Part shown: one piece after another, positions 42,518-53,867 of the stretch
How positions within the stretch are numbered: position 1 is the first letter of the stretch
Layout: every line of letters starts with the position of its first letter
Assembly: GCA_963575745.1 (NCBI GenBank)
Contig: CAUYUJ010017838.1
Coordinates: 539,585-603,584, forward strand
Source: Prorocentrum cordatum
Taxonomy: Eukaryota > Sar > Dinophyceae > Prorocentrales > Prorocentraceae
DNA: 64,000 nucleotides
Reading direction: 5' to 3'
Position numbers and translations under genes: made by a program
Notes under the pieces: model-generated
Database searches by the model: none
Seen by the model: only the letters and a program-made list of their open reading frames with translations
Told to the model about the DNA's origin: nothing

Positions 42518-43243
42518 CCTCCCCAGCCCCTTCCCAGCCGCCCTGCTTCCATCCCAACAGCGCGAGGGGTGGGCGGGCCCTGGTTGGGCCGGCATTGGTT
42601 CTCGCACACGGCGCCTGCGCGCCGCCCTGGGCATGGGCCTCTTCTTCCAATCCATCGCCGTCTTCACCATGCCTGGCGCCGCCCAAGACAGCCGCGGGGG
42701 CCAGGCGCGGCAAGCGCCGCGGCGGGAAACGTTCCGATGGTTTCACTTCGCTCAGAAGAGCAAGGATTGCCCAGATAACGCAACATTCAAAAGACAAGAC
42801 GCGCACCTGACGCAGCCGAGGAATGGGGCGAACAGGAGACAGACGGGGGTCTGAAGAGGAAGGGGAGTGGGAGCGCGAGGGGAAGAGGGGGGGAAGGGGA
42901 ATGCGAGGAGGAGGAGGGGGGCCAGGGGCAGGGGCAGGAGGATAAGGCCGAGAATGCGGAAGGTTCTGGGGGAGCATTGCGAGCACTGGGAGCGCGAAGC
43001 GGGCGGGCGGGCGCGGGGGAAGGGCACGTGCATTGCAATCCGGGATCAGGGTGACGTAGTCGCCCGAGTCCAAGCGGTCCTTGACGTTGAACCTGAACCT
43101 GCGCGAGACAAGAGAGCAAAGAGCCCCACTAACTGGCACCCAGACCCCCCAGCAGACTGGGGGGCAGATGGTCAGAGTGAGGGGGCCGAACGGTCATTCA
43201 CTGCCCCTGGGTGCGTGGCTGAGGTGCGATTCCGAAGCGGGGA
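42518..43243. other. Gene-free stretch
   Basis: GC-rich, with purine-rich GGGGA tracts at 42,855-42,945. No exon is supported in any frame. Confidence 0.45.
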
Positions 43244-43675
43244 TTATGTTTGTCGTTGTTGGCGTTATCGTTGTTGTTGTTAATGTTGTTGTCGTTGCTG
43301 TTGTTGTCGCCCCCCCCGCGACCCCGCCCGCGACCCGCCCGCGACCCGCCTGGTGACCGACCCGCGACCCACCTCGCGACCCGCCCGCGACCTACCCGCG
43401 ACCCACCTGGCGACCCACCAGCGACACACCCCCGACCCACCCGCGACCCACCTCGCGACGCGCCCGCGATCCACCCGCGACCCGCCCGCGACCCACCCGC
43501 GACGCACCCGCGACCGCGCCCGCGACCCCGACCCACCCACGACCCATCCGCGCCCCACCTTCTTTGTTTTAGCTAAATATCGGCGCCTGCGGCGAGCTCG
43601 GGCGCGCCGCGCGCCAACTTCCCGCTGCCCCCTTCACTTTTATCCGCAACTGCGGGGTGCTACGATAATTTGAAT
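43244..43675. repeat. Composite dispersed repeat (GTT tract + CGCGACCCACC minisatellite), copy 2
   Basis: GTT/GTTG tract at 43,250-43,308; about 22 units of 10-11-bp CGCGACCCRCC at 43,312-43,556; then TCGGCGCCTGCGGCGAGCTC and CAACTGCGG..GCTACGATAA. Homologous to 35,395-35,812, but with a longer minisatellite. Confidence 0.75.
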
Positions 43676-46600
43676 GAGGTGCCATGGAACTTTTGTTGAG
43701 GAACAGTGTAATCGATCCTGCCCTCCTCCTCGTCGACATGGACAAATCTACATAGCCCCGCCTCGACGTCGTCCCAGAAAACCCACGGAAAGAGAGTGTC
43801 TGGGCTGGCCGGGTGCGGGTCGCGCGTGTGCAGCAAAGAAATTCCCCGATTGCGGGGGGCGTGGTGCTCTGGCGTATTGATCTCATCGATTGCACGAAGC
43901 GTGTGGGCGAATTCGATGCTCTAAGATATCATAAACTCCTCGATCAGGCTCTTCGTGGCGACATCAGGAACGGGTGACGCTGGGATGCATGGGTCGATCT
44001 CCAAGTCCAGGGCAGCCTGCAACAACGCCTCATCTTCTTGCCTCTTCAGATCGTGGACGAGAGTGAAGTCGTCCAACTTCTCCCCTAACCCTCCAGCCAG
44101 ATGCATCAAGTCTGGGGCGTCCTTCCGCTTGATATGCGCATCGCGCGCCAGTGCTAAAGCCTGCTCCTCGTCGAGCTCCATCTGGGCAATCTCATCCTCC
44201 GCGCAAATGGCATCAGCGCCTTCCTCGCCCTCCCCCCCTGGGTCCGTCGTCTCCCTGAGCTTCTCGGCTAATGCCACGAAGGCGGCGGGGTCGGCGTCGG
44301 CGTCGTCGCCGCCAAAGTCATCGCCATCGCCCTTGGAGTCGTCATCTGTGCCGCCTGCAACTGCCGCCCAGAGTTCATCTAATATGTCGTGCTCGTCGAA
44401 AGAGTCCTCGTCCTCGCCGCCCTCTCCGGGCCCATCGCCTCCTCCGCCGCCGCCGCCCCCTCCGTCGCCACCTGGGCCGCGGCGGCGTCTCCGGAACCCC
44501 GGGCACTCACAGCAGTCTCTGACATCCTTCGCCACGAGATGCCCGTCCCGAGCAGCGCGCTGGAGCGAGTTGAAGGACCGCGCGAGGGGTGCCACCCCCA
44601 GCTTGCACGCATGGTTTACTCTATCCTGCTGGAGCCACCTGTGGATCTGCTCGCACAAGTCCTTGAGCGAGGTAGGCTCCAATGGAAGCTTGGTCTTGAA
44701 CTCGTCGGGCCCCAGGTCGCCGTTGACTGCCCAGAAACCTCGCCGGAAGAGATGGCATATCAGCCAGCTCCTCTGAGGAACGCCCATCACGGTGTAGGTG
44801 GCCGCGCACTTGCTGGTCGGGGTCTTCGACGGGTAAAGCTGCAAAAGTACTCTGGCTACCCTGGCGGCGCACCGCGGCTGCCAGGGCGCGCGCCGTCGGG
44901 GCTGGACTGGCGCGGGCGGCGGCGGCGCGGCCACGAGCTGCCCTGGCGGCGGCGGCCCAGCGGGCGGCGCGGCCACGGGCGGCCCTGGCGGCGGGGGGGC
45001 AGCAGTCCCAGCACCATCGCTGGCAGGCAACGGCAAGGGAGGTGGCGGTGGGATCCCGTTCTGCAAAAGTGCTGACCGCTGCTCGCATCGGCATCCTCAT
45101 CGAAAAACGACTCTTGTCCGCCAGCGCCTTCACATTGCTCCTATGGTTGTCCACGCAGTCCTTGATCGCATTGTCGAGCCCGGCGGGTGATCGCGACATT
45201 GTGGCTAGCGATTTCTTGAGCAAAGTCCTGGTAGACAGTAATTCGAGCCCGGCATTCGGCGCCATCGATAAAACTGATTTGACGATCCCATTCATTCCTT
45301 CAATTTCCTGCGTGTCCGAACTGATCATGTGGGACAGTGCCAGAAAGAGCCGCCACGCCTGAGCGTCGATGACCCCGCGGCGCGCCACCGCCTCCTCGAG
45401 GGCCCAACGGCATCAGATCCAATCATCAGAAAATCAATGCGTCGGAGGCTTGGGCCCCCCTCGCCATCGGGACAAGGGTTTTGGAGCAACAGGGCCCTGG
45501 GCCACGGCGCCCCCCCCTGCCTGGGCCCAAGGGGCGGCCCAACTAGAGCCTCATTTGCTGATTGATGCCGTCGGGCCCTGAGTTCGCACTCCGAGCACTT
45601 CGCAATCTTCCACTCTGTAGTGCCCTCCATCTCTGGATCGCCGAGGCGGCCGAGAAGCGACTGGGCGCAATGAACTCGCCGCTGGCACTCCTCGCCCGCA
45701 GGTTTAAACGCCATCCATAGCAAGGTGTACGGGAACAGCTTCAGCTCTAGCGCGAACCTCCGGTAAAAGTTCACGGCGACCTCGAGCGTGTGTTCAACGC
45801 ATTGACGTCTCACCCTCGCCATCCTCTGCTCTTCGCTCTCACCATCAACGGCGTAATCACACAATTCCCAGACTGCGACCCATATCTCACTTATCTTGGA
45901 TTCATCCAGCATGGCATCAAATTCCTCAAGGATCTCATCGCACTAGAAATGCACGAGCTCCTGTGCCGTTGACCCACTGTGGAACTGGAACGTCTTATCC
46001 CTGTCTGCGCGAAGGAACGCGCCGCGCTTCTCCAGCCAATGCAACATGCGGATAACGGGCTGCCCCGGAATATGCAGCACATACATGTCGATCCAATGCC
46101 GCACGCAATGTGTCGCAGCTACTGCGTCTGCCTCCCACCTGCCCATCTTGGCCGCCCAACTCTCGCCGTCTGGATCCTCCTGGATATCTGACTCGTGAAA
46201 CTCCCTCGGGGCAAACACTCGCTTGTACACCTCTTGGGTTTCCCGCATGCCACATCGCAAGAAGTGCTCGCCAGTCTTGTAAATTGCCCCGAACCTCCCC
46301 ACCAGCGGCCGCGGCGGCAAGCGGCCCGCCGCATGGCGGGCGCGCTCTCCCCCGAACATGTTCTTCCACGTAAGATAGACAAGGGGGGCCTTGCCCGGGG
46401 AGCGCCGGCTGTTCGCCATTTTCGCGATGCGGCTATAATAACCAGTCATGCGTTTGAGCTGGTCTTTGGCGATGAGGTGTAATTGGTGAATCCAGCAATA
46501 TGTTTGAATCCACCACACCCAGAGGAGCTCTGCCAGGTCATGTCTCAGATGCCTCCCCATTCCGCAACAATCTGGACCCTTGTCTGTCCCGCCGATAAAT

Positions 46601-47364
46601 ATCGTGATGTGTTTCCAGAGCTCGCCTGCTTGCTGGACAGACATCCCGATCATCGTGTCTCCGAGGGCCTCTGCTGGAGGTAGCTCCTGCAGGCCCCGCC
46701 CCTCCCCCCCGCCACGCGCCCCCCGCCGCGTCGCCCCGCCACTGCTCGGGGGCGAAGCGGCGGGGGGGCAGCGAGCGAGGGGCGGGGCAAATATGGCGCG
46801 GGGGGGCCCAGGCAGGGGCGGGGCAAAGATGGCGGCGAGCGGACAAGAGGGGGGGGGGGGGGGGCGTTCGCAGCAGTTCGAACGGGGCTCTTCATCGGGG
46901 CCCAGCTGCTGCATCTGCAGGCGCACGTTCAGAAACGAACGCCACGTGCAAGTGCCCGCATGCTCCAGCTTCCCCTCCCGCATCTTCATGAGCGCTAATC
47001 CAGTGGAGGATCTCGGAACCCACGCCATGTCGGGGTGGCAGAAATTGGCTCTGGCGTCGAAGCCAGGAGAACCATCAGCAAGCGTAACAGGAATGCAAAA
47101 TGCAGACCAGACATCTGAACAGAAAAGCGTTCTAGACTTCCAATCCGACGAGCGCGCAGCATCGCCGCGCATAGAATGCGCGCCCCAGGAAATGATAGGA
47201 TTCTCTTCTGCTAGCTGGAGAACTCCGGACGAGAGGGCCTCGCAGAAGTCATCGAGCTGAAGGTATGCAAACTCGTACCACTTCTTCGCTCTCGCGAAAT
47301 AGTACGCTCTGGACAAGTGCTCGCTCTCGCACACTGCGCGGACGGACGCGGGCACTTCCTCGGG

Positions 47365-47512
47365 GGGGAAACTAAAGGAGGAGAGGGGGGAGCAGGAGGA
47401 GGAGGAGGAGGGGGGGGAGGAGGTGGAGCAGGAGGCGGAGGAGGAGGGAAGAGGAAGAGGAGGAGGTGGAGGAGGAGGAGGAGAGGAGGAGGAGGAGGAG
47501 GATGGGAGGTCG
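47365..47512. repeat. GGA tract, probable intron of gene E
   Basis: GGA/GGAGG-rich on plus, so a TCC-rich polypyrimidine tract on the coding strand. It starts after CAG/GTTTTTTGG and ends with a TTTAG acceptor, which fits a short intron that happens to be open in frame. Confidence 0.6.
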
Positions 47513-48136
47513 ACCCAAAAAACCTGCCCGTCGGGATCGCGCGGCAGGGAAAAGGTCGGGCCAGGAACCTCCAGGCATGACGCGGAAACAGTTGGCAGCC
47601 AATCCGTCACCGCGCGACTGAGGGGCGAGGGAATGGGCCCGCCCTCCACCACCCCTGGCCCCCCCTCCAGCATCTGTCGAGTTGTAGACGCCGATGCGAA
47701 GCCGAAGTTCCTCTTGATGCCCAATCGGTACCGACCTTCTGTTGTCAGGTAGAACCTGACGCGCTCCTCATCAGAAACTTTTGTCCTCTTGAACTCCCGG
47801 ACGAGAGCGAAAGAACGGAGCTTCGCGGTCTGTAGCTCGATAGCGTCCTTTTGCCGAGCAATGGTGGCAGCATCTTTCCTGCGCTGCTTGGCAGCAGCCC
47901 GAGCGTTGGCCCGATGCCCGTGGTTCTGGTTCGTGAGGCGCACGATCGCGTCCAGCAGCTGATCTCGGCTGCAATTGTTCATCCGAGCAACAACCATGTC
48001 GCGGGTCACCACTCCACGCGGGGCGACCGCGCAGCCCGCGCGCACGACGGGCTGCGCGGGCTGCACAAGCTGCGCGGGCTGCACCGGGACCAGGGCAGCG
48101 GCGTCGCCGGGGCGCCCTGGAGACATGGCACGCGCC

Positions 48137-48255
48137 GCATCGCCGACGCATCGCCGATGCATCGGCGACGCATCGGCGACGCTGGCGATGCATCGGCACT
48201 GTCGGCGGAGAATGCCGGCCACCACGTCGAGCCGTGTTCCCGATGCATCGGCGAT
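48137..48255. repeat. GCATCGGCGA short repeats
   Basis: About eight overlapping variants of GATGCATCGGCGACGC in the 5' part of gene E, some palindromic at GATGCATC. Probably within intron 1. Confidence 0.6.
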
Positions 48256-48628
48256 GCGGCGCGATCTTTCGGCCCATCTACTCGGGCCCTATCTTGGAGG
48301 CCTGAGGACATGGACATCAGGGCGAAACGTGGGAGAAGGAAGAGGACGAGGAGGTGGAGGGAGAGGGTGGGTGAGAACTTGAATCGACCGTCCATCCGTC
48401 CTCCAGTGATCTGCCTGCGCACGGCCCTGTCCAACTGCCGAAAGAAAGCCGCGGAGCCTGAAGGCCGTGGTCGCATAGCCTCCACCATGTCCAGCACGGT
48501 GAATGGAGGCCCGCGGGCCGGCGGGGGGCCTCCCGGCATCGGCCGCGACGACGACGGGGGGCGGCGAGGAACGCGACGACGACCACGACTCAGGACGACG
48601 GGGCAAGGATTGAGGGGATCGAGGACGA

Positions 48629-48743
48629 AAAAAAAAAAAAAAAACGAAAAAAAAAAAAAAAAAAGAAAAAGAAAAAAAAAAAAAAAACAAAGAAAAAAAA
48701 AAACAAAAAAAAAAAAAAAAGAAAAAAAAAAAAAAAGAGGTAG

Positions 48744-48778
<35 letters not shown>

Positions 48779-48838
48779 GAAAAAAAGACAAAAAAAAAAA
48801 CAAGAAAAAAAAAAAAAAAAAAAAAACAAAAAAAAAAA
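48629..48838. repeat. A-rich block, about 210 bp
   Basis: Nearly all A with isolated G, C or T interruptions. The minus-strand poly-Phe ORFs are artefacts. It lies about 140 bp 5' of the possible gene E start. It could be an expanded poly-A tail of a plus-strand retroposed sequence, a mutated homopolymer, or partly sequencing error. Confidence 0.9.
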
Positions 48839-50212
48839 GCCACGATTTATTGAAAACGCAATGCATCCGCGCTCTGGGTGCCACGACCCACTCGAAACAA
48901 ACGTGGACGCGGATATCCTCATGCGCGCGCAGCATCGCTCTGGATGCTTCCATCATGGATGGGTCTGGGCGTGAGTCAGAGGGCGCGTGGGACCAAGTGC
49001 GAGCGAGCATGCGCGCGACCGGCTAAGCACGCATGGATCTGAATTTGAATCGATCCGAATGCAATTCAACATGCGGGATTGGGCGTGAGATGTTCTGAGC
49101 TTGGATTTCTGGGAATGAGTGGGTCTGAATGAACGAGCAAGAGTATGCCCTGCATGCATGAATGGCCTCGTGCCCGATCCTCCACCACTCGCCACTTTCC
49201 CGCTATGTCCCCCTTCCCCGCTGATTATCGTTGCCTCGTTGCCTGCGTCCTGCGACCTTCTCACCTACCTTCACCTCCTCCCCACTTATGTATTCCAATA
49301 TGCCGCCCCTCCTCGCCTTCCCGCCTGCCCCCCTCGGCCCCCGCAATCTCGGCCCCCCCCCATTCCCCGCCTGGGGCGGGGCGCCCGACCATCTGCATGG
49401 CGGCTAGCCACTGCGACGGGCCCTGCAAGAGCATGGAGCAGCCGTCCGCGTGATTATCTGACGGGTGGGCGTGAATCCCGAGCGCGCGCGCAACGGCCTG
49501 AGCCATGGCCGAAAATGCTGCGCGTCGGCCCGAGAGTGGCAGAAGCAAGCGCACGAGGAGAGGGCCGCCATTGACATGCCAGAGTTTTGCGAAGTCACGC
49601 CCGACGCAAGTAGCCAACCCGCGTCCACGACCTGTAGCTCCCACCCTACGCCCAAGGGCGACACCCCCCGCGCAAATTGCTAAAATGTGTGAGAAGTGCA
49701 AGCGCGACAAGTGTATGAGCATGATGTTCCGTTGCGTGCGTTTCACGTATTCATGTTGTTTTTGCGCGTGCATCGATGCGTCTGATTCCACGACTTAAAC
49801 TTTGCGTGGAGACGGAAAGTCTGCATTTACATGAGTTTTGTTTCGCGCGTGTCCTTAGAGTATGGGTTTGTTTTTGCTGGTTTCGCGCGCCATTCCTCAT
49901 GCTTGCGAAGAGCGGTGCCGCACCGAGTGTTGCAACATAGCGTTCACCAAACAAAAAAACGCAACCGAACCTAGGGTTCATAAATAAAAAAAAAAAAAAA
50001 AAACGCGCGAAAATCGTATGTGCAGTGGTTTCCCTTGTTTTTTTTTGTGTCCCAAGGTTGATCTATGCTGGGATTCGTGACCCTGAGATCCAAACTCTTG
50101 AGAATCTCCGGAGTATACAACATATATATCTAGAGCTCTCGATTTTCACGGCTAGATAATTATCACGCGCGCAGCATGAGTATGTTTTGCACTGACATGC
50201 GCCAAGGCTTGA
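48839..50212. other. Gene-free stretch
   Basis: Unique sequence with a 21-bp poly-A run (49,983-50,003) and otherwise no repeat family. The ORFs of 60-176 codons have no domain-like content and no consistent exon structure. No gene is supported. Confidence 0.5.
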
Positions 50213-50227
50213 AAAAAAAAAAAAAAA

Positions 50228-50262
<35 letters not shown>

Positions 50263-50310
50263 AAAAAAATAAAAAAATAAAAAAAACAAAAAAAAAAAAA
50301 AAAAAAAAAC

Positions 50311-50363
<53 letters not shown>

Positions 50364-50448
50364 AAAAAAAAACAAAAAAAAAAAAAAAGAAAAAGAAAAA
50401 AAAAAAAAAAAAAAAAAAAAAAATAAAAAAAAAAAAAAGAAAAAAAAG

Positions 50449-50515
<67 letters not shown>
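50213..50515. repeat. A-rich block, about 300 bp
   Basis: Roughly 95% A with scattered single C, G or T. The longest homopolymer-like stretch in the window. The last ~60 bases are pure A. It is followed by AT-rich DNA (50,520-50,620) and a pyrimidine tract. Confidence 0.92.
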
Positions 50516-50520
<5 letters not shown>

Positions 50521-50639
50521 AATGCAATATATAATCAATCCAAAAAAATAATCTGATATATTAAATGAATATATATACATAGATATATATATACTATATA
50601 TGTACCTACATATATCCTTACACTTATGTTCTTGGTTGC

Positions 50640-51590
50640 TTGCGCTCTTTTCTTCTCCTCCCCTCTCCTCCTCCCCCTTCCCTTCCTTTTCCTTCTCCTC
50701 CTTTTCCGTTCTCTCTCCTCTCCTTTCCTCTCCTCTCCTCTCCTCTCCTCTCCTCTCCTCGCCTCTCCTCTCCTCGCCTCGCCTCTCCTCTCCTCTCCTC
50801 CTCCTTGGTTTCCTTGGCGGCCTTCTGCCTTCTGCTGCTCTCTGCGGCTCTGGCGGCTGCGCGCGCGGGGCCCGCGTTCGCGGCCGCGGCGCCGCGGCCG
50901 AATGGCTCGGGCAGCGCCCGCCCACCGCCACAGCCAGCGCCAAGGGGACGGGCCAGGGAGAGGGAGGAGGAGGACGAGCAGGAAAATGAGGAGGGGAAGG
51001 GCGACGACGACGACGAGGACGAAGAGAAAAGGAGGTGGAGGAGGAACTCGGGGAGAAGATGGGAAAGAAGGAACATGAGAATGAGGAGGTGTCGGAAGAT
51101 CTGGAGAACGGAACCAAGAATATAGAGGGAACGTTGCCCTCGTTTGTAGTCGTGTTGGTTCCTTGCCCTCCTCCTCCTCCTCCCCCTCCTCCTGTTCCTT
51201 GTCGTCCTCCTGCTCCTCGTCTCCTCCGCCTCTCCCGCCAATCTCTTTTCGTATACTTATCTCTTGCTCCCCTTCTGATCCTACGCCTCTCCTCTGAATT
51301 CGTCGGCCTCCTCCTCCTCCGCTTCCCCTCCCCCCCCTTGTCTTCGTCCTCCTCGATCACGTTTTCCCTTGTCCTCTTCCTGATCCTCCTCGTCGTCGCC
51401 CTCCTCCTCCTACTCCTGCCCCTCCTCCTCCTCCTCCTCCTCTTCCTCCTGCCCCTCTCCCTCTTCGTGTTTCTCCTCGCCCTAGTCTTCCTCCTCCTCC
51501 TCCTCCTCCTCCTCCTCCTCCTCGTCCTCCTCCTCCTCCTCCTCCTCCTCCTCTTCCTCCTCCTCATCCTGAGGCGCGCCATCGTCACCC
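50640..51590. repeat. Pyrimidine microsatellite blocks (TCTCC and CTC)
   Basis: A pentanucleotide CTCTC/TCTCC tract (50,705-50,805) and CTC/CCT tracts (51,165-51,240 and 51,300-51,570) surround about 350 bp of GC-rich, partly purine-rich DNA. No gene is supported. Confidence 0.8.
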
Positions 51591-52434
51591 CTCTCCGTTA
51601 AGTCCACCCGTTGGCGCGGCCAGGCGGTGAGTCGACGACGCAGCTAATTACTTGCGGCCTCGATTGTCGAGGCAAGGGCGGATCCGAGCGGAAGACGAGT
51701 CTAGAGGATAACGCGTTGGCGTCAGCAATCAAACTGTGTAAAAACGTTGCTTGTGGGCGACGGCGACGGCGACGAAGTCGACGATGGCGGAGAGACAGCG
51801 AGGGAGCACGACGCGTGCACTAGCAGGGCCAGCCCTGCAGCTTATATGCATCTCAGACGAAGCTGTCGCAACAGCCTTCGCGGTGGAGGGGTGAGAATTC
51901 ACACGCACTTTCACGCGCGTGTGAAATTGCGTGTGAAATCGGTGCATCCCCTCCTCCTCAGCCTTCCGCCGCAGGAATTCGCCCTTTTCTCCCTTCCTAC
52001 TCCCTCCTTTCTTCCCCCTCCCTCGCCCTCTCTCTCCCTTGCCCCCTCCCTGCCTCCATCCCTCCGTCCTTCGGTCACTCTTTACTCTCCTTCCTTCCCT
52101 CCCGTCCTCCTTCCTTCCCCTCGCCCGCCTATTCGCCCCTCCTCCTCGTCCTTATTCTGGTTATAACATATAACACTGTGATGCGATGGGGGCGCGCCTA
52201 GATGGCAAACGGCGCACCAACTCCAAGGAATAATATGTGGATCTTGCACCACATTGCAATACCTGGGAAGTCAGAGCGGGAGCAATCAAACAGGATGAGC
52301 GGGGTCGACTTTCAACTCTGGGCCTGGAATTGCACGATCGTCCTGGCGGGGGCCTCCGCAGATATGAACGTGTTGATGTGCCCCCGCCAGGCTTGCGCCA
52401 TGCCCGCCAGGGCCGTGGCCCTGGTGGGGCCGCC
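51591..52434. other. Gene-free stretch with TTCACACG..GTGTGAAA inverted repeats
   Basis: 51,893-51,945 has overlapping CACACGC and GCGTGTGAAAT inverted repeats, similar to those at 59,335-59,490. 51,985-52,150 is pyrimidine-rich. A minus-strand stretch (about 52,420-52,210) reads AWRGHINTFISAEAPARTIV, with in-frame stops beyond, and could be a decayed exon. Nothing firm. Confidence 0.4.
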
Positions 52435-52511
52435 ATCATCATCATCATCAGCATCATCATCAGCAGCAGCATCGACATCATCATCGTCATCGGCATCATC
52501 ATCATCATAAC

Positions 52512-52545
<34 letters not shown>

Positions 52546-52618
52546 GTCATCATCATCATCATCATCGTCATCATCATCATCATCATCATCGTCATCATCA
52601 TCATCATCATCATCATCA
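52435..52618. repeat. CAT microsatellite
   Basis: (ATC)n of about 180 bp with occasional GTC and AGC variants. Confidence 0.92.
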
Positions 52619-53867
52619 CCCGCGTGATTTATTGAAATACCATTTTAAAATGCACCCGATTGGGCCTCCACATTCAGGCCTGAGGAACCCGATATTGACG
52701 AAAGTGGCAGCATTCTATTGGCCCGCTCGGGTGAATTCCCCAATCAGTTCTTGCACCGAAAGGGTCCCAGCGGAAATTGAAGGATTTGGTGAAAGTTCCC
52801 CGCCGATTTTGGAAGGTCGAGCTCGCGACCCATGAGCAGAAGTGCGATGATGAGACTCCCCGATTGGCTGCGTCCCCAGGCAGTGCTTGCAACGACTGAA
52901 GGATCTCGAGGCCCACCTCCAGGGGCCCACGTTCATCTTCGCACCGTTCGCATACGTTGGGATCAACAGGGCTGCTTGAAACAACTGCAGGCGACGACAA
53001 CTGCTGACGAACGACAGCTAGGACGACGAGGAGGACGACTACGCCGTGCCATCTGAACGTTCCGACACCCGTCGGTGTTTTGAAGCCCAATGAGATGTGC
53101 TCTAATCGCACCGAAATCCAAAACACGCCCGCAGTGCAATGCACAAAAAAAAACTTGAAAAAAAAACAGGCAACAGGCCGTTTGTTTTTCGATGGTCCAG
53201 CTCTCAATCGATCTCCTCCACCTCTGATTCGGCCTCGGTCACCTCGTCCTCCTCCTGGTGACCATCCTTGCCGGCCTCCTCCTCCTCCTTTTCGCCCTCG
53301 CTCTTCGCCCTCCCCTTCCGCCTCCTCCTCATCCTCCTCGTCTTCTGCCTTGCCATCTTTGCTGGGGCGTGGCAGGTGAGAGACATGATTGAGGTCTGGG
53401 CCGTCGGGGGCGGAGCGATCAGCATTGACGACGACAGCGACGCCGACGACGAACGCGGCCACGACGACTGTGGAGATTAGGGCGACGACGGAGATGGCGA
53501 TGGCGGCGACGCGATGATGACGACGACCACGACGCGACACTTGCAACGACAATGGCGATGACGCTTCGACGACGAGGACGACGTCAACGACAACGGCGCT
53601 GATGCTTCAGAGCCGACGGCATCGACCTCTCGGCGAAGACGACAGTCGCTGGATTTCGGTCCAGAATCTCGGCAGCCAAAGCTGCGCGCCCCTCGGATGG
53701 GAAAGTGCAGCCGCGACGATGACAAGGCGACCACGACGACGACCACGGCGACGTCGGCTCGACGGCGACGATGCCGCCGTCTCGTTTCAACCCCAACTCT
53801 TTCAGAGGCCCCGTGCACAACGATGGCCTGCCAGCGGCGGCCGCCGAAAATCAAGATGCCCATGACG
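52619..53867. other. Stretch with no supported gene; GAC/GCGACGACG-rich second half
   Basis: A 292-codon minus-strand ORF (53,552-52,674) mixes an artificial-looking Val/Ala start, a low-complexity acidic middle and a Phe run encoded by A-runs. Only VDPNVCERCEDERGPLEVGL looks protein-like, and no domain is recognised. 53,430-53,790 is rich in GACGACG and GGCGACG repeats. Confidence 0.4.

Larger units (their letters stand above)
43921..48488 (-). pseudogene. Gene E: transposase-like gene (possibly RNase H-fold, hAT-like) with in-frame stop and frameshift
   Basis: Possible first exon from ATG 48488 (MVEAMRPRPSGSAAFFRQLD) to about 48,386. The main part runs from about 48,000 (RMNNCSRDQLLDAIVRLTNQ) to a TAG at 45943-45945, then in the same frame (DEILEEFDAMLDESKISEIW) to 45550. 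A GC-AG intron, 45,395-45,549, follows. Next comes EAVARRGVIDAQAWRLFLAL with SSDTQEIEGMNGIVKSVL, a frameshift near 45.06 kb, and an acidic C-terminal region to the stop at 43921. Motifs CWIHQLHLIAKDQL and RPLVGRFGAIYKTGEHFL plus the EIEGMN segment are reminiscent of RNase H-fold transposases, but I cannot fix the family. Ser/Pro-rich read-through at 47,375-47,510 (after CAG/GT, ending TTTAG) and Pro-rich read-through near 46,690-46,880 are probably introns. It is likely a broken mobile-element gene. Confidence 0.5.

Noticed and set aside
50152-51588. 478-codon minus-strand ORF with poly-Phe
   Set aside because: It is a translation of the A-rich block and pyrimidine microsatellites.
52674-53552. 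292-codon minus-strand protein
   Set aside because: It includes low-complexity acidic and Gly-rich DNA and a Phe run from A-runs; only a short part looks coding and no exon structure could be made.
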